Below, one piece after another: positions 53,887-63,828 of a stretch of 64,000 nt of DNA. The notes beneath the pieces were generated by a model, which saw only the letters and a program-made list of their open reading frames with translations, was not told the origin of the DNA and did no database searches. Position 1 is the first letter of the stretch. Every line of letters starts with the position of its first letter. The stretch is from Acidobacteriaceae bacterium (GTDB lineage: Bacteria; Acidobacteriota; Terriglobia; Terriglobales; Acidobacteriaceae), in the NCBI GenBank assembly GCA_003134655.1, contig PLBY01000042.1, forward strand, positions 59,074 to 123,073, in the 5' to 3' direction. A program made the position numbers and the translations under genes.

Positions 53887-55638
53887 TCAGGTCTCAAGCC
53901 GGTATCGGGTTTCGGCGAGCGCGTACAGTTTGCGCCACACCAGGCGATTGATCGTGACCACGGTGGCGGCCATCATCATGGTGGCGGCCAGCAGAAGATG
54001 GAAGTTACCGGCATCGGTAGCTTGAGAGATCGTCGCTCCCAGCCCCACGGTCGTGTAGATGTGGCCCTTGAAGTGAAAGTATTCGGCGACGATACTCGCG
54101 TTCCATGCCCCTCCGGAAGCTGTCACCATTCCGGTAACGAGATACGGGAAGATTCCCGGCAGGATCAGCTTCTTCCAGCGTTCGATCCCCTTCATGCGGA
54201 AGACCGAGCAACATTCTTTCAAGTCTGTCGGAATCGCGATCGCGCCCGCGATTACGTTGAACAGGATGTACCACTGCGTTCCCAAGAGGAGGAGCACGAT
54301 CGACCCAATCCCAAGTCCGCCGCCCACGCGGATCAGCAGCAGTAGCACCACAGGGAACAACGCGGTCGCGGGAACCGAGGCGGCAATCTGCGCCAGTGGC
54401 TGCGCGATCCGCGCTAGTCGGGGATTGAAGCCAATCGCGACACCCGCTGGAATCGTCCACAACGCGCCGAGCAGCAACGTGAGATTCACGCGCAGGAAAG
54501 TCGCACCCAGGCCGATCGCGGCCTCCTGCACCTCTGCCTTCTGCAAGCCGGTCAGAATCATCACCACACGGACGACGCCATAACTGATCCCCGCTAGCAG
54601 CACAACCCCCAGCACGCGCAGCAGCCAAGTCTTCCACGCGCTGCGCGGCTCGGGCTCCTCGCTGGATCGCGTGCGAGAGAAGTAAAGCATCAGGCGCTCG
54701 CTCAGCGGGCGCACCGTCTTCTTGCGAATCTGCGCCAGGCTGCGCGAGTGCCGAATCAGATCGAGCACCCACGAGCGCGGAGCGTCGCTGCTCTCAACCT
54801 GCTCGACTTTGAATTTCTCCGCCCACGCAATCACCGGACGCCATACGAACTGGTCGAGCAATACAATCACCGCGATCATGGTGGCGACACCCCAGAGAAT
54901 CGATCGTGTGTCGCCCGCGCTGGCTGCCGTTTGCAGATACGATCCGAGGCCGGGCAGCCGGAAGTCGCGCGAGCCGAGCACAAACATCTCGCAGGCCATG
55001 AGAAAGAACCAGCCGCCCGCGACTGACATCATCGAGTTCCATACCAGCCCGATCGCCGCGAAGGGCAACTCCATCTCAATGAAGCGCTGCCACCAGCTGA
55101 ACTGGTAAACCTTCGCCGCTTCGCGCATCTCTTTGGGAATGCTCTTCAGCGAGGCGTAAAAGCTGAACGCCATGTTCCAGACCTGGCCGGTGAAGATCAG
55201 CAGGATTGCGCCTGCCTCGACGCCCAGTTGCCTGCCAGGAAACAGCGCGACCATCGCCATCATGACTCCAGGGAGGAAGCTAAGCACCGGGATCGACTGC
55301 AAAACATCGAGCAGCGGAATCATGAAGCGCTCGGCGCGTGGGTTGTAGGCCGCTACGTATCCATACACCAGGGTGAAGGCGAGGCTCAGCACGTATGCAA
55401 TCGTGATGCGCAGCAGCGAATATCCCGCGTAGGCCGCGAGTGCGAACGGACTGCGTGAGATCTCGACTTCCGGAGTGAACGGCCCGAGCCATGTCCGCCC
55501 GACGACCAGCACGCCATAGAACAAGGCGATTCCCGCCCCGAACATGAGCAGATCGGGCAGGTACGAGATCTCCAGGCTGGGCAGTTGCGTCCAGATTCGA
55601 TAGGCCGAAAATCCCCGCAGGCTGATTGATTTCTTCAT
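53887..55638 (-). CDS. ABC transporter permease with two fused transmembrane domains (NitT/TauT type)
   Basis: A 583-aa permease in which two binding-protein-dependent transport domains are fused: first about 25-275 and second about 345-575, each with its EAA-like loop (KEMREAAKVYQFSWWQRF and LKECCSVFRMKGIERW). Around twelve helices in total. The family imports nitrate, sulfonates, taurine or bicarbonate; the substrate is unknown. Partner ATPase lies upstream at 55667. No periplasmic binding protein is in the window. Confidence 0.85.
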   Translation of the reverse strand: MKKSISLRGFSAYRIWTQLPSLEISYLPDLLMFGAGIALFYGVLVVGRTWLGPFTPEVEISRSPFALAAYAGYSLLRITIAYVLSLAFTLVYGYVAAYNPRAERFMIPLLDVLQSIPVLSFLPGVMMAMVALFPGRQLGVEAGAILLIFTGQVWNMAFSFYASLKSIPKEMREAAKVYQFSWWQRFIEMELPFAAIGLVWNSMMSVAGGWFFLMACEMFVLGSRDFRLPGLGSYLQTAASAGDTRSILWGVATMIAVIVLLDQFVWRPVIAWAEKFKVEQVESSDAPRSWVLDLIRHSRSLAQIRKKTVRPLSERLMLYFSRTRSSEEPEPRSAWKTWLLRVLGVVLLAGISYGVVRVVMILTGLQKAEVQEAAIGLGATFLRVNLTLLLGALWTIPAGVAIGFNPRLARIAQPLAQIAASVPATALFPVVLLLLIRVGGGLGIGSIVLLLLGTQWYILFNVIAGAIAIPTDLKECCSVFRMKGIERWKKLILPGIFPYLVTGMVTASGGAWNASIVAEYFHFKGHIYTTVGLGATISQATDAGNFHLLLAATMMMAATVVTINRLVWRKLYALAETRYRLET

Positions 55639-55666
55639 GCGCTCAAGGTCAGGTCACGATTCTGCT

Positions 55667-57088
55667 TCAGGATTTCGGAGCGGGCGTCTCAACGGACGGT
55701 GCAGCCGAGGGCTCCGAGGGCGCGGGAGGTTCAGTCTGCACCAGCCGGCCCTTCTCGCGGTCATAGTCAAAGATCTCGGCGTAGCGGCCCCAGTTCATCG
55801 CCGTCTCAAACTGGCGCTGCACTTCATCCTCGGAAAAGTGTTCGTCGAGGATATCGTGGAAGAACTCATCCGCGATTGAGTGATCCGATTTCCGTTTCAA
55901 AATGCTGTCGATCTGCTTCAGGATCGTGACGTGCTCCAGCGCTGCCTGCCGGAATAAGACCTTGCGTTGCTGAATGTCGGCGTCGGCGAAGATCACGCCT
56001 TGCGGCGTAATCTGCACGTCTCCTTCCTTCAACGTGGCGAATCCCAACAGCACGCAGGCTTCAAGAATCGGAAGCAGGTCCTCGACGTCCATGACCAGTT
56101 CCTCCGACAGGCGGAACAGATCCTCGCGACCGCCGCGGTCATGCAGTAACTCCACCAGGCCCGCGATCCCACCCACGCGCGCATGGGGCAGCAGTTGGTA
56201 CCGCGAGGTGCGCATGCGCCCTTCCTGTTTCTTCAGAGACCCCTTCAGCACGTCCTTGGTTAACCCGCCGGTGGGAAGAATGATCTCCGCCGTCGTTTCC
56301 GCGTCGGGAAGTTCGTGCTCGACTTCTGGTTCGGTCATCACTTTGTAGATGTAATCTACCAATTCCACAAAGCGAGCAGACTTGCGGTCCCGCGGATGCT
56401 TGAGGCGGATATTGAAATCGGAACGGATGCGCGCCGGATTTCTTCCCAGCACCATGACGCGGTCGGCAAGCATCACGGCCTCTTCAATGTTGTGGGTCAC
56501 GATGAAGATGGCGCTGGCGGGCATTTTCTTATTGAGCCAGAGTTCCAGCAGTTCACCGCGCAGGTTTTCCGCGGTGAGAACGTCGAGCGCTGAGAAGGGC
56601 TCGTCCATGAACAGCACTTCGGGCTCCACGACGAGAGCGCGCGCGAAGCCTACGCGCTGTTTCATGCCACCAGAAAGCTCCTTGGGGTATGCCGTCTCAA
56701 AGCCATCCAGACCGACCGTGTCGAGCGTGCGCAGAGCGCGTTTGCGGCGCTCGACCGCCGCCACTCCCTTAGCTTCGAGAGGGGCTTCCACGTTCTCCAG
56801 CACGGTGAGCCAGGGGAACAGAGCGAAGCTTTGGAAAACTATCGCCACGTTGGGCATTTGGCCGTCGAGCGGCTTGCTGTGCCACAACAGTGTTCCCGAC
56901 GATGGTTGCGCAAGTCCGGTCAGCATGCGCAACAGCGTGGACTTGCCGCAGCCCGAAGGACCGAGCAGGGCCACAATCTTGCCCGGTTCGACTTCGAGGT
57001 TGGTCACTCCGACGACCTGAATCCGCGTGCCATCCGCTTGCGGATAGGACTTTTCAATCCCTACGGCTTGGATGATCGCGTCGCTCAC
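55667..57088 (-). CDS. ABC transporter ATP-binding protein with AAA-associated C-terminal domain (NitT/TauT type)
   Basis: ATPase domain (about 1-260) with Walker A GPSGCGKST, Q-loop VFQSFALFPWLTV, signature LSGGMKQR and Walker B VLFMDEPFSALD, followed by an AAA-associated C-terminal domain (about 290-440) that contains a winged-helix-like region. This extension is found in nitrate/sulfonate-type ATPases. GTG 57088 (VSDAIIQAVGIEKSYP) has GGGAG 8 bases upstream; an earlier GTG at 57115 lacks this. Partner of the permease 28 bases downstream. Confidence 0.87.
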   Translation of the reverse strand: MSDAIIQAVGIEKSYPQADGTRIQVVGVTNLEVEPGKIVALLGPSGCGKSTLLRMLTGLAQPSSGTLLWHSKPLDGQMPNVAIVFQSFALFPWLTVLENVEAPLEAKGVAAVERRKRALRTLDTVGLDGFETAYPKELSGGMKQRVGFARALVVEPEVLFMDEPFSALDVLTAENLRGELLELWLNKKMPASAIFIVTHNIEEAVMLADRVMVLGRNPARIRSDFNIRLKHPRDRKSARFVELVDYIYKVMTEPEVEHELPDAETTAEIILPTGGLTKDVLKGSLKKQEGRMRTSRYQLLPHARVGGIAGLVELLHDRGGREDLFRLSEELVMDVEDLLPILEACVLLGFATLKEGDVQITPQGVIFADADIQQRKVLFRQAALEHVTILKQIDSILKRKSDHSIADEFFHDILDEHFSEDEVQRQFETAMNWGRYAEIFDYDREKGRLVQTEPPAPSEPSAAPSVETPAPKS

Positions 57089-57188
57089 GCCAATACTCCC
57101 GTTCTCTCTATACACGAACCGCCCAGAAGCGCAAAGCGCACTCGCTGTAACAGTCTATTCATAATTGACAGCATCGCAGCTCGACGGT

Positions 57189-57238
57189 GCGCGGGCGAGA
57201 CGCCCCCGCGACAGCCGGCAGGATGCCGGCGCTACATC
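57189..57238 (+). repeat. Two palindromes with CTACAT tail upstream of the ABC operon
   Basis: GCGGG...CCCGC followed by GCCGGCA-GGA-TGCCGGC and GCTACAT. The tail matches that of other palindromic elements in the window. Confidence 0.55.
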
Positions 57239-57245
57239 ACACAAG

Positions 57246-58790
57246 TCAGGCGGCGAAGTTCTCATTCGGCAGCGCGGCGAACGGTTTGGGAAGGCGATCG
57301 CTCAATTCGGCCAGAAGCGCGAGTTTCGTGGCCAATTCGCTTGTCAGCCGCGCTGGGTCGAAGCGCCACCGCCAGTTGCCCCCGTGTAGGCTCGGAGTAT
57401 TCATGCGCGCCTCGCTGCCTAGTCCAAGTACATCCTGCAGAGGAATAATGCTCATGCTCGCCGTGGAACATTGCGCGGCGCGAACAAAAGCCCAATGAAT
57501 GCCGTCTTCGCAACGTCCAACATACGCCTCGGCATTGCGGCGCTCGTGCTCCGCCGCGCCGGAATTCCACCAGCCCGCGACGGTGTCGTTGTCGTGCGTG
57601 CCCGTGTAGATGACTTTGCCTTCGGCGCGATGCGGCAGGTAAATGTGCGCGCCTTCGTCTCCGAAACCAAATTGCAGAACGGCCATTCCCGGAATCTGCA
57701 ACCGGTCCCGCAGGGCGTGGACCTCCGGAGTGATGTAGCCCAAGTCTTCGGCAAAGAACGGCAGGCCGCCCAGCGCCTCGCGGAGCTTCAGGAAAAGGTC
57801 GTCGCGTGGACCATCCACCCAGCGGCCGTTCACTGCAGTGGCATCAGAGGCGGGAATTTCCCAGAACTGGTCAAATCCGCGAAAGTGATCGAGGCGGATG
57901 TAGTCACAGTTCTGCGTCGCCCAGCGCAGCCGCTGAATCCACCACTCGTAGCCGCGCTCCTTCATCACATCCCAGCGGTAGAGCGGATTGCCCCAGCGCT
58001 GTCCGGTTTTGCTGAAAAAATCGGGAGGCACGCCTGCCACGACTACGGGCTCAAGATTCTCGTTCAGCCGGAACAATTCGCGGTGCGTCCAAACATCGGC
58101 GCTGTCGTGGTTCATGAAGATTGCGACGTCACCCACGACGCGGATCGCGCGCTCCGAGCAGTACCGCCGCAGGGCCCGCCATTGCTCATAGAAAGCGAAC
58201 TGCAACGCGCTTCGAATCTGGATGTCCGCTCCCAGATCCTGACGGGCCTTCTCCAACGCAGCCGGCTCTCGGTGGGCCAGATCCCGCGGCCAATGGTTCC
58301 AGCTTTCAAGCTTTTGCCGGGCGCGCAGGGCATCGAAGAGAACAAAATCCTCCAGCCACCAGGCATTTTCGGCACGGAAACTTTCGAACCGATGCAACGC
58401 ATCACCCGAAGCCGAACGCACAAAGTTTCGCGCCGCCTCAAACAACAGCGGCATCTTCCGTGCGAAAACCTGGTCGTATTCGACGGGACCGGAGGCGATT
58501 GGAAGATCCGCGAGCTTCGCCGAATCGGGCTTCCCCAGGTCGATCCAGCCCCGCTCAGAGAGGCGTTCCAGACTGATCAGCAGTGGATTTCCGGCGAAAG
58601 CGGAGGTAGAGGAGTAAGGCGAATTACCATAGCCAAGCGGGCCTAGCGGCAGAACCTGCCACAGGCCCTGGCGGGCGGAAGCGAGAAAATCTACAAACTG
58701 ATAAGCGGCCGGCCCAAAATCACCAACCCCGCCGCGCGAAGGCAACGACGTGGGATGCAACAGAATGCCTGCGGCGCGAGGAAAAGGCAT
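57246..58790 (-). CDS. malQ: 4-alpha-glucanotransferase (amylomaltase, GH77)
   Basis: Transfers alpha-1,4-glucan segments in maltodextrin and glycogen metabolism. The 514-aa protein has the GH77 hallmarks: RAAGILLHPTSLPS at the N-terminus, GPLGYGNSPYSS, WRALRRYCSERAIRVVGD with GDVAIFM, IRLDHFRGF (nucleophile aspartate), FFAEDLGYITPEV (acid/base glutamate) and YTGTHDND. Single-domain size, as in Thermus. Upstream neighbour is the PpiD-like gene, 10 bases away. Confidence 0.95.
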   Translation of the reverse strand: MPFPRAAGILLHPTSLPSRGGVGDFGPAAYQFVDFLASARQGLWQVLPLGPLGYGNSPYSSTSAFAGNPLLISLERLSERGWIDLGKPDSAKLADLPIASGPVEYDQVFARKMPLLFEAARNFVRSASGDALHRFESFRAENAWWLEDFVLFDALRARQKLESWNHWPRDLAHREPAALEKARQDLGADIQIRSALQFAFYEQWRALRRYCSERAIRVVGDVAIFMNHDSADVWTHRELFRLNENLEPVVVAGVPPDFFSKTGQRWGNPLYRWDVMKERGYEWWIQRLRWATQNCDYIRLDHFRGFDQFWEIPASDATAVNGRWVDGPRDDLFLKLREALGGLPFFAEDLGYITPEVHALRDRLQIPGMAVLQFGFGDEGAHIYLPHRAEGKVIYTGTHDNDTVAGWWNSGAAEHERRNAEAYVGRCEDGIHWAFVRAAQCSTASMSIIPLQDVLGLGSEARMNTPSLHGGNWRWRFDPARLTSELATKLALLAELSDRLPKPFAALPNENFAA

Positions 58791-58800
58791 GTCACCGCCG

Positions 58801-60807
58801 CTACATTCCCGGCTCGCTGCCGTTGCGGCCTAGTAGCTTGATCTCTTCTTCGTTGCGCTTGATCTTTCCCGCCCGCGTCATCTCGTCGACCAGACTGGAA
58901 ACGAAAAGGCCAAAGCGTTCCTGCTGCTTCTGCTGCAGCAGTTGATCGCGGATCTGATCGCGCTTTGCGGCATAGTCTGCGTCCGTAGGCTGCTGGTTCT
59001 CGAGGACCGCCAGCACTGCGGCGTTCGTGCCGCTGTTAATCGGACCGCTGATCTCCCCGGGCTTCATGTTGAAGGCTACCGAGGCTTGTCCAGACATCGA
59101 GCCGACGTCGGGCACCTGCCCGTCAGGCAGAACGAAGTCGCTGGTCTTTAGCGTCGCGCCCAGTTCCTTGGCCGCGCGCTTCAGATCGTGCTCGGCCTTG
59201 GCGCGGTCCGACAGTTCCTGAATCTTCTGCGTCAGCAACTGCGAAGAGCGCTCGTTCTTGAACTCTTCCTCCACCTTGCTGCGGATCTCTTCGAACGTCG
59301 GCGTCGCAGCCGGCTTTACCGCCAGCAACTGAAACACGACGATGCCCTGCGATGCGGGAGCCACATCGGGCGGAGCCTTTTCGGCTTCGCTGAAGACTGC
59401 ATCCATGAACTGCGTGGACGGCCCAAGGCCGGGCAGCATGTCTTTGCGGGCGAAGAAATCCGAGTTGATCACGGGAATCTTCTGCTCCGCGGCGGCCGCG
59501 TCCAGACCCACACCCGGCTCGCGAGCCTGCTTCAGCAGCGCCTCCGCCTGCTTCTGGGCGGCCTGCTGAGCTTTCTGATGCTTCAGGATCGGCTCGATTG
59601 TGCTCTTAACCTCGTCGATCGATTTCACGTGCGCGTCCTGCTTATCGTCCACGCGGACAATGTGAAACCCGTCAACGCTCTTCACCACGTCGCTGACTTG
59701 CCCCTTGGGAAGAGAAAATGCGGCCTTCTCAAACTCTGGGGTCATTTGCCCTTTTCCGATCCAGCCCAGAGAGCCGCCCACGTTGGAGCTTCCCGGATCT
59801 TCCGAGTATTTTTTCGCCACGTCCTCGAACTTGGCTCCGCCCTTCAACTGCTTCAGCAAGTCGTCTGCCCGATGCTGCGCCTGAGCCACGGCCTTGTCGT
59901 CGATCTTGCCATCGGCGCCGGGGAGCGGCATCTTGATCCAGATGTGGCTGACCTTCACCTGCTCGGGCACGCGATACTCTTCGCGGTGCTTGTCGTAATA
60001 AGAGCGCAGATCATCCGGCGTAACCTGTACGCCAGCCTCCGCTTTTGCCGTTTCAACCACAACGTACTTCACCTTGCGCTTCTCCGGCACGGAGTTCGCG
60101 TAGCTCTGCTTGTGGCTCTCATAAAACGCTTTCAGTTCTTCGTCGGTCGGATGCAGTCCCTTGCGCAAGTCGTCCTGCTTCAGGATCGCGTAGTCAAACT
60201 TTACCTTGGAATTCTGCTTGATGAACTGCTCGTGAATTTCTGACTCGCTTACGCTGGCGCTCCCCGAAATGAGCGCCTGCAGTTTGGTGAGCAGGATGTC
60301 GTTTCCTACGGCCTCTTCAAACTTGGTGGGCGTCAGATTCGCTCGCTGCAGCATGTCTTCATATTCAGTCTGGCCGATGAAGTTGCCGCCAGGGAAAAAA
60401 GTCGCCGCATAGCGCCCATGCTGCAGTTCGTCTTTGATTTCCGCCGGAGTGACTTTCAGCCCCATGCGCGCAGCCTCGCTCAACAGGGCCTGACGATTGA
60501 TCATCTGGTCGACGGCGCGCATGGTCTCCTGCTGAATCAGAAAGGGCATCAACTTCGACGCCATTTCGCCATAGCGCTGCGCATCCTGCTGCGCCATCTG
60601 GCGCGCGGTCGTGCGCACCTCGTCGGCGGTGATGTCACCGCCATCCACCTTGGCCACGATGCCCTTGCCGGGCGTGCCGCCGGTGAAGACGTCCCCACCC
60701 AAACCGCCGGGGATCAGCGTAATCACCATCGACGCGCAGATGATCAGGAGCAACCCGCCCAGAACATACTTCGTGGTCTGCCCGGACTTTTGCAGGAAAC
60801 GAATCAT
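58801..60807 (-). CDS. PpiD/SurA-like membrane-anchored peptidyl-prolyl isomerase
   Basis: A periplasmic chaperone of 668 aa. One membrane helix (about 13-37), an N-terminal SurA_N-like helical domain (about 50-240), a parvulin-type rotamase domain (about 275-385: VSHIWIKMP, KKYSEDPGSSNVGGSLGW, PKGQVSDVV, GFHIVRVDD), then a C-terminal part with SurA-like helices. This is the PpiD layout, so it should fold outer-membrane proteins at the inner membrane. Downstream is malQ on the same strand. Confidence 0.87.
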   Translation of the reverse strand: MIRFLQKSGQTTKYVLGGLLLIICASMVITLIPGGLGGDVFTGGTPGKGIVAKVDGGDITADEVRTTARQMAQQDAQRYGEMASKLMPFLIQQETMRAVDQMINRQALLSEAARMGLKVTPAEIKDELQHGRYAATFFPGGNFIGQTEYEDMLQRANLTPTKFEEAVGNDILLTKLQALISGSASVSESEIHEQFIKQNSKVKFDYAILKQDDLRKGLHPTDEELKAFYESHKQSYANSVPEKRKVKYVVVETAKAEAGVQVTPDDLRSYYDKHREEYRVPEQVKVSHIWIKMPLPGADGKIDDKAVAQAQHRADDLLKQLKGGAKFEDVAKKYSEDPGSSNVGGSLGWIGKGQMTPEFEKAAFSLPKGQVSDVVKSVDGFHIVRVDDKQDAHVKSIDEVKSTIEPILKHQKAQQAAQKQAEALLKQAREPGVGLDAAAAEQKIPVINSDFFARKDMLPGLGPSTQFMDAVFSEAEKAPPDVAPASQGIVVFQLLAVKPAATPTFEEIRSKVEEEFKNERSSQLLTQKIQELSDRAKAEHDLKRAAKELGATLKTSDFVLPDGQVPDVGSMSGQASVAFNMKPGEISGPINSGTNAAVLAVLENQQPTDADYAAKRDQIRDQLLQQKQQERFGLFVSSLVDEMTRAGKIKRNEEEIKLLGRNGSEPGM

Positions 60808-61084
60808 TTTCTTATCACTCCAGAGTGTAGAGGCGAATTTTTAATTATAAACCAGCCCGGCCTCCTGCGCCCGGAGGTTATCCTCATTGCGCAGCGCTAC
60901 GGCCCGCATGCGGAAAGGCTGACTTTTGCGCACTCGCGTTTCCCGAACCAAGCCGCCAAACTTCGGCGAAACTCCGCTATTGAAACGTATTAATATAAAT
61001 GTTATCCATTCTCCGGGACATTTTGCGAACTTGCCCGCTGATCGACCACAAGCACGAACCGCCATTGATATTGATAGGAGCGTC

Positions 61085-63784
61085 ATGAACTCAAGCAAGC
61101 GGCTAATCATCTCCCTCTTTTTTGTTCTGAGCCAGTTTCTTCTAGCTTCATCGCTTCTCGCGCAAGACGCCGGCCAAATGAAGCACGCCGCGGAAGCGAA
61201 GGTGACTCTGGGCGCTGGCTGGTCTCTGCAAACTTCGGCCAAGGTCGAAGCCAAGGGAGAGGTCATCTCTACACCGCAGTTCGTTCCCAAGGGATGGCAC
61301 GAAGCGACCGTTCCCACCACCGTGGTGGCCGCACTGGTCAAGGACAAGACCTTTGCGGATCCTCTTTTCGGCATGAACCTGCGTGACTTTGCTGGCGTGA
61401 ACTATCCAATCGGCGGGAATTTCTCCAACATTCCGATGGCGCCCGACAGTCCCTACGCGGTTTCGTGGTGGTACCGCAAGCAGTTCGCCGTGCCTGCGTC
61501 GTACAAGGGCAAGACGGTCTGGCTGAAGTTCAACGGCATCAACTATCGCGCAAATGTCTGGCTGAACGGGAAGCAGATCGCGAACTCGGACAACGTCGCC
61601 GGCGCGTGGCGGACTTACGAGTTTAATGTGACCGACAGCGCGAAGCCCGGCGCGGAGAACGTTCTGGCGGTTCAAATCTTCTCCCCGACCGACCACGACC
61701 TCGCCATCACCTTTGTCGACTGGAATCCCGCGCCGCCCGACAAGAACATGGGATTGTGGCGCGAGGTCTACCTCACCTACAGCGGGCCTGTCGCTTTGCG
61801 TTATCCTACGGTCGTTTCCAAGCTGAATCCTCCCGCCAACGACAGCGCGCAACTCACCGTAACCGCGCAGGTCAAGAACGGCACCAATCAGCCGGTTAAG
61901 GGCAAGCTGAAGGGTCAGATTGAACGCATCAACTTCGAGCAGGACGTAGAACTCGCGGCTAACGAGACGAAAGACGTCACGTTCACTCCGGATAAGTACT
62001 CGCAACTTGTGTTCTCGAACCCGCGCCTGTGGTGGCCCACGCAGATGGGCAAACCGAATCTCTACCCTCTTCACATGGAGTTTGAAGCCGGTGGCGCGGT
62101 GAGCGACCACTCGGCTACCGAATTCGGCATTCGCGAAATCACGTCGGACTTCAACTCGATCGGTGGGCGCCAGTTTCACATCAACGGCAAGAACATTCTG
62201 ATTCGCGGTGGCGGATGGACCCCCGACCTGATGCTGCGCGAGAACTCGCAACGCCTGCAGGACGAATTCCGCTACGTCCGCGACATGGGACTGAATACCA
62301 TCCGTCTCGAAGGCAAACTCGAGACCCAGGAATTCTTCGACCTCGCCGATCGCCAGGGCATTCTCGTCATGGCCGGATGGTGCTGCTGCGATTTCTGGGA
62401 GCGGTGGCCGCGCTGGAAACCCGCGGATTTTGAAATCGCCAAGCAGTCTCTGCGCGACCAGATCTACCGGTTGCGCAGCCATCCCAGCATTGTCATGTGG
62501 CTGAACGGCAGCGACAACGCGCCACCGCCAGACGTCGAGCAGATGTACCTTGACGTCGAAAAAGACTTGTTCTGGCCGAACCCTGTCGTTTCCTCGGCCA
62601 CGGGAAAGAAGACCAGCGTCACAGGCGACAGCGGCGTCAAGATGACCGGCCCGTACGAATACGTCGCGCCCAACTACTGGGAGGTCGACACACCAGAAGG
62701 CCAGCCCGGCCGCAAGCAGTGCAATCCCGGAGGCTGCGGCGGCGCTTACGGCTTTAACATGGAAACCAGCATGGGGCCGGCTGTACCGCCGGTTGAGAGC
62801 ATCCGCGCCATGGTGGGCAAAGACCACATGTGGCCCATCGACGATGTCTGGAACTATCACGCGGGCGGTGGCGAGTTCAAAACCATTGGCGTATTCAGCG
62901 AGGCGCTGGCGAACCGTTACGGCAAGTCCGACAACGTGGACGACTTCGCCACCAAGTCGCAGATGCAGACTTACGAAGGCGTGCGGGCCATGTACGAGGC
63001 CTATAGCCGCAACAAATATCAGGCTACAGGTGTCATTCAATGGATGCTCAACAACGCCTGGCCGTCGATGATCTGGCATCTCTACGACTACTACCTGCGT
63101 CCCGGCGGCGGATACTTCGGCGCCAAGCGCGCCATGGAAGCCCTGCATCCGGTGTACGGCTACGACGATCATTCGATCTGGGTGGTCAGCAGCCAGTACG
63201 AAGATGCAAAGGGACTGAAGCTGACGACCAAAATCTACAATTTGGACATGACTGAGAAGTTCACGCAATCGAATGCGGTCGATGCCGGTGCTGACAGTAC
63301 GGCAAAGATTTTCGCGTTGCCAGATGTCGCTGGACTGAGCCCTACATATTTCCTCTCGCTGCGCCTGGAAGATTCTATCGGCAAACTTGTCGGTTCGAAT
63401 TTCTACTGGCTCTCGACCAAGCCCGAAACTCTGGACTGGGCGAAAACCAATTGGTGGATGACACCGACCGCTTCTTTCGCGGACTTCACGGCACTCTCGC
63501 AGCTGCCGAAAGTGAAACTGAAAGTCACCGACCGCAGCGAGCGCAAAAGCGAAGAAGAAATCACGCACGTCGTTCTCGAGAATCCGAGCAAGAGTCTCGC
63601 GTTCTTCGTCCGCTTGAAGGTCAACAAAGGCACCAAGGGAGAAGAAATTCTTCCGGTCGTCTGGGAAGACAACTACATTTCCCTGATGCCCGGCGAGAAG
63701 CGCGAAGTCACCGCAACATACCGCGCCAGCGAATTGGGTGCGGCCAAGCCTACAGTCGAAGTCAGCGGCTCGAACGTGGAATAG
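61085..63784 (+). CDS. Secreted GH2 hydrolase, exo-beta-D-glucosaminidase (CsxA)-like
   Basis: An 899-aa exported enzyme with signal peptide (MNSSKRLIISLFFVLSQFLL...LAQ). It has the GH2 layout: sugar-binding jelly roll (SWWYRKQFAV...WLNGKQI), Ig-like domain, TIM barrel and C-terminal Ig domains. Where GH2 normally has NE, the sequence is WLNGSDNAPP with D477, and the nucleophile is E560 in NMETSMGP; this Asp/Glu pair is known for exo-beta-D-glucosaminidases such as CsxA (Asp469/Glu541). Substrate is thus probably chitosan-type oligosaccharide ends; beta-mannosidase is the alternative. ATG 61085 has TAGGAG upstream; longer frame to 60926 is spurious. Confidence 0.85.
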   Translation: MNSSKRLIISLFFVLSQFLLASSLLAQDAGQMKHAAEAKVTLGAGWSLQTSAKVEAKGEVISTPQFVPKGWHEATVPTTVVAALVKDKTFADPLFGMNLRDFAGVNYPIGGNFSNIPMAPDSPYAVSWWYRKQFAVPASYKGKTVWLKFNGINYRANVWLNGKQIANSDNVAGAWRTYEFNVTDSAKPGAENVLAVQIFSPTDHDLAITFVDWNPAPPDKNMGLWREVYLTYSGPVALRYPTVVSKLNPPANDSAQLTVTAQVKNGTNQPVKGKLKGQIERINFEQDVELAANETKDVTFTPDKYSQLVFSNPRLWWPTQMGKPNLYPLHMEFEAGGAVSDHSATEFGIREITSDFNSIGGRQFHINGKNILIRGGGWTPDLMLRENSQRLQDEFRYVRDMGLNTIRLEGKLETQEFFDLADRQGILVMAGWCCCDFWERWPRWKPADFEIAKQSLRDQIYRLRSHPSIVMWLNGSDNAPPPDVEQMYLDVEKDLFWPNPVVSSATGKKTSVTGDSGVKMTGPYEYVAPNYWEVDTPEGQPGRKQCNPGGCGGAYGFNMETSMGPAVPPVESIRAMVGKDHMWPIDDVWNYHAGGGEFKTIGVFSEALANRYGKSDNVDDFATKSQMQTYEGVRAMYEAYSRNKYQATGVIQWMLNNAWPSMIWHLYDYYLRPGGGYFGAKRAMEALHPVYGYDDHSIWVVSSQYEDAKGLKLTTKIYNLDMTEKFTQSNAVDAGADSTAKIFALPDVAGLSPTYFLSLRLEDSIGKLVGSNFYWLSTKPETLDWAKTNWWMTPTASFADFTALSQLPKVKLKVTDRSERKSEEEITHVVLENPSKSLAFFVRLKVNKGTKGEEILPVVWEDNYISLMPGEKREVTATYRASELGAAKPTVEVSGSNVE

Positions 63785-63828
63785 TTTTGAGCGGCTTGGC
63801 TCGGGGAGAAGGATGGTCCCGGAGGGGC

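Noticed and set aside
60926..61084. 53-residue extension of the GH2 enzyme
   Set aside because: It lacks a ribosome site and would bury a good signal peptide that starts at 61085.
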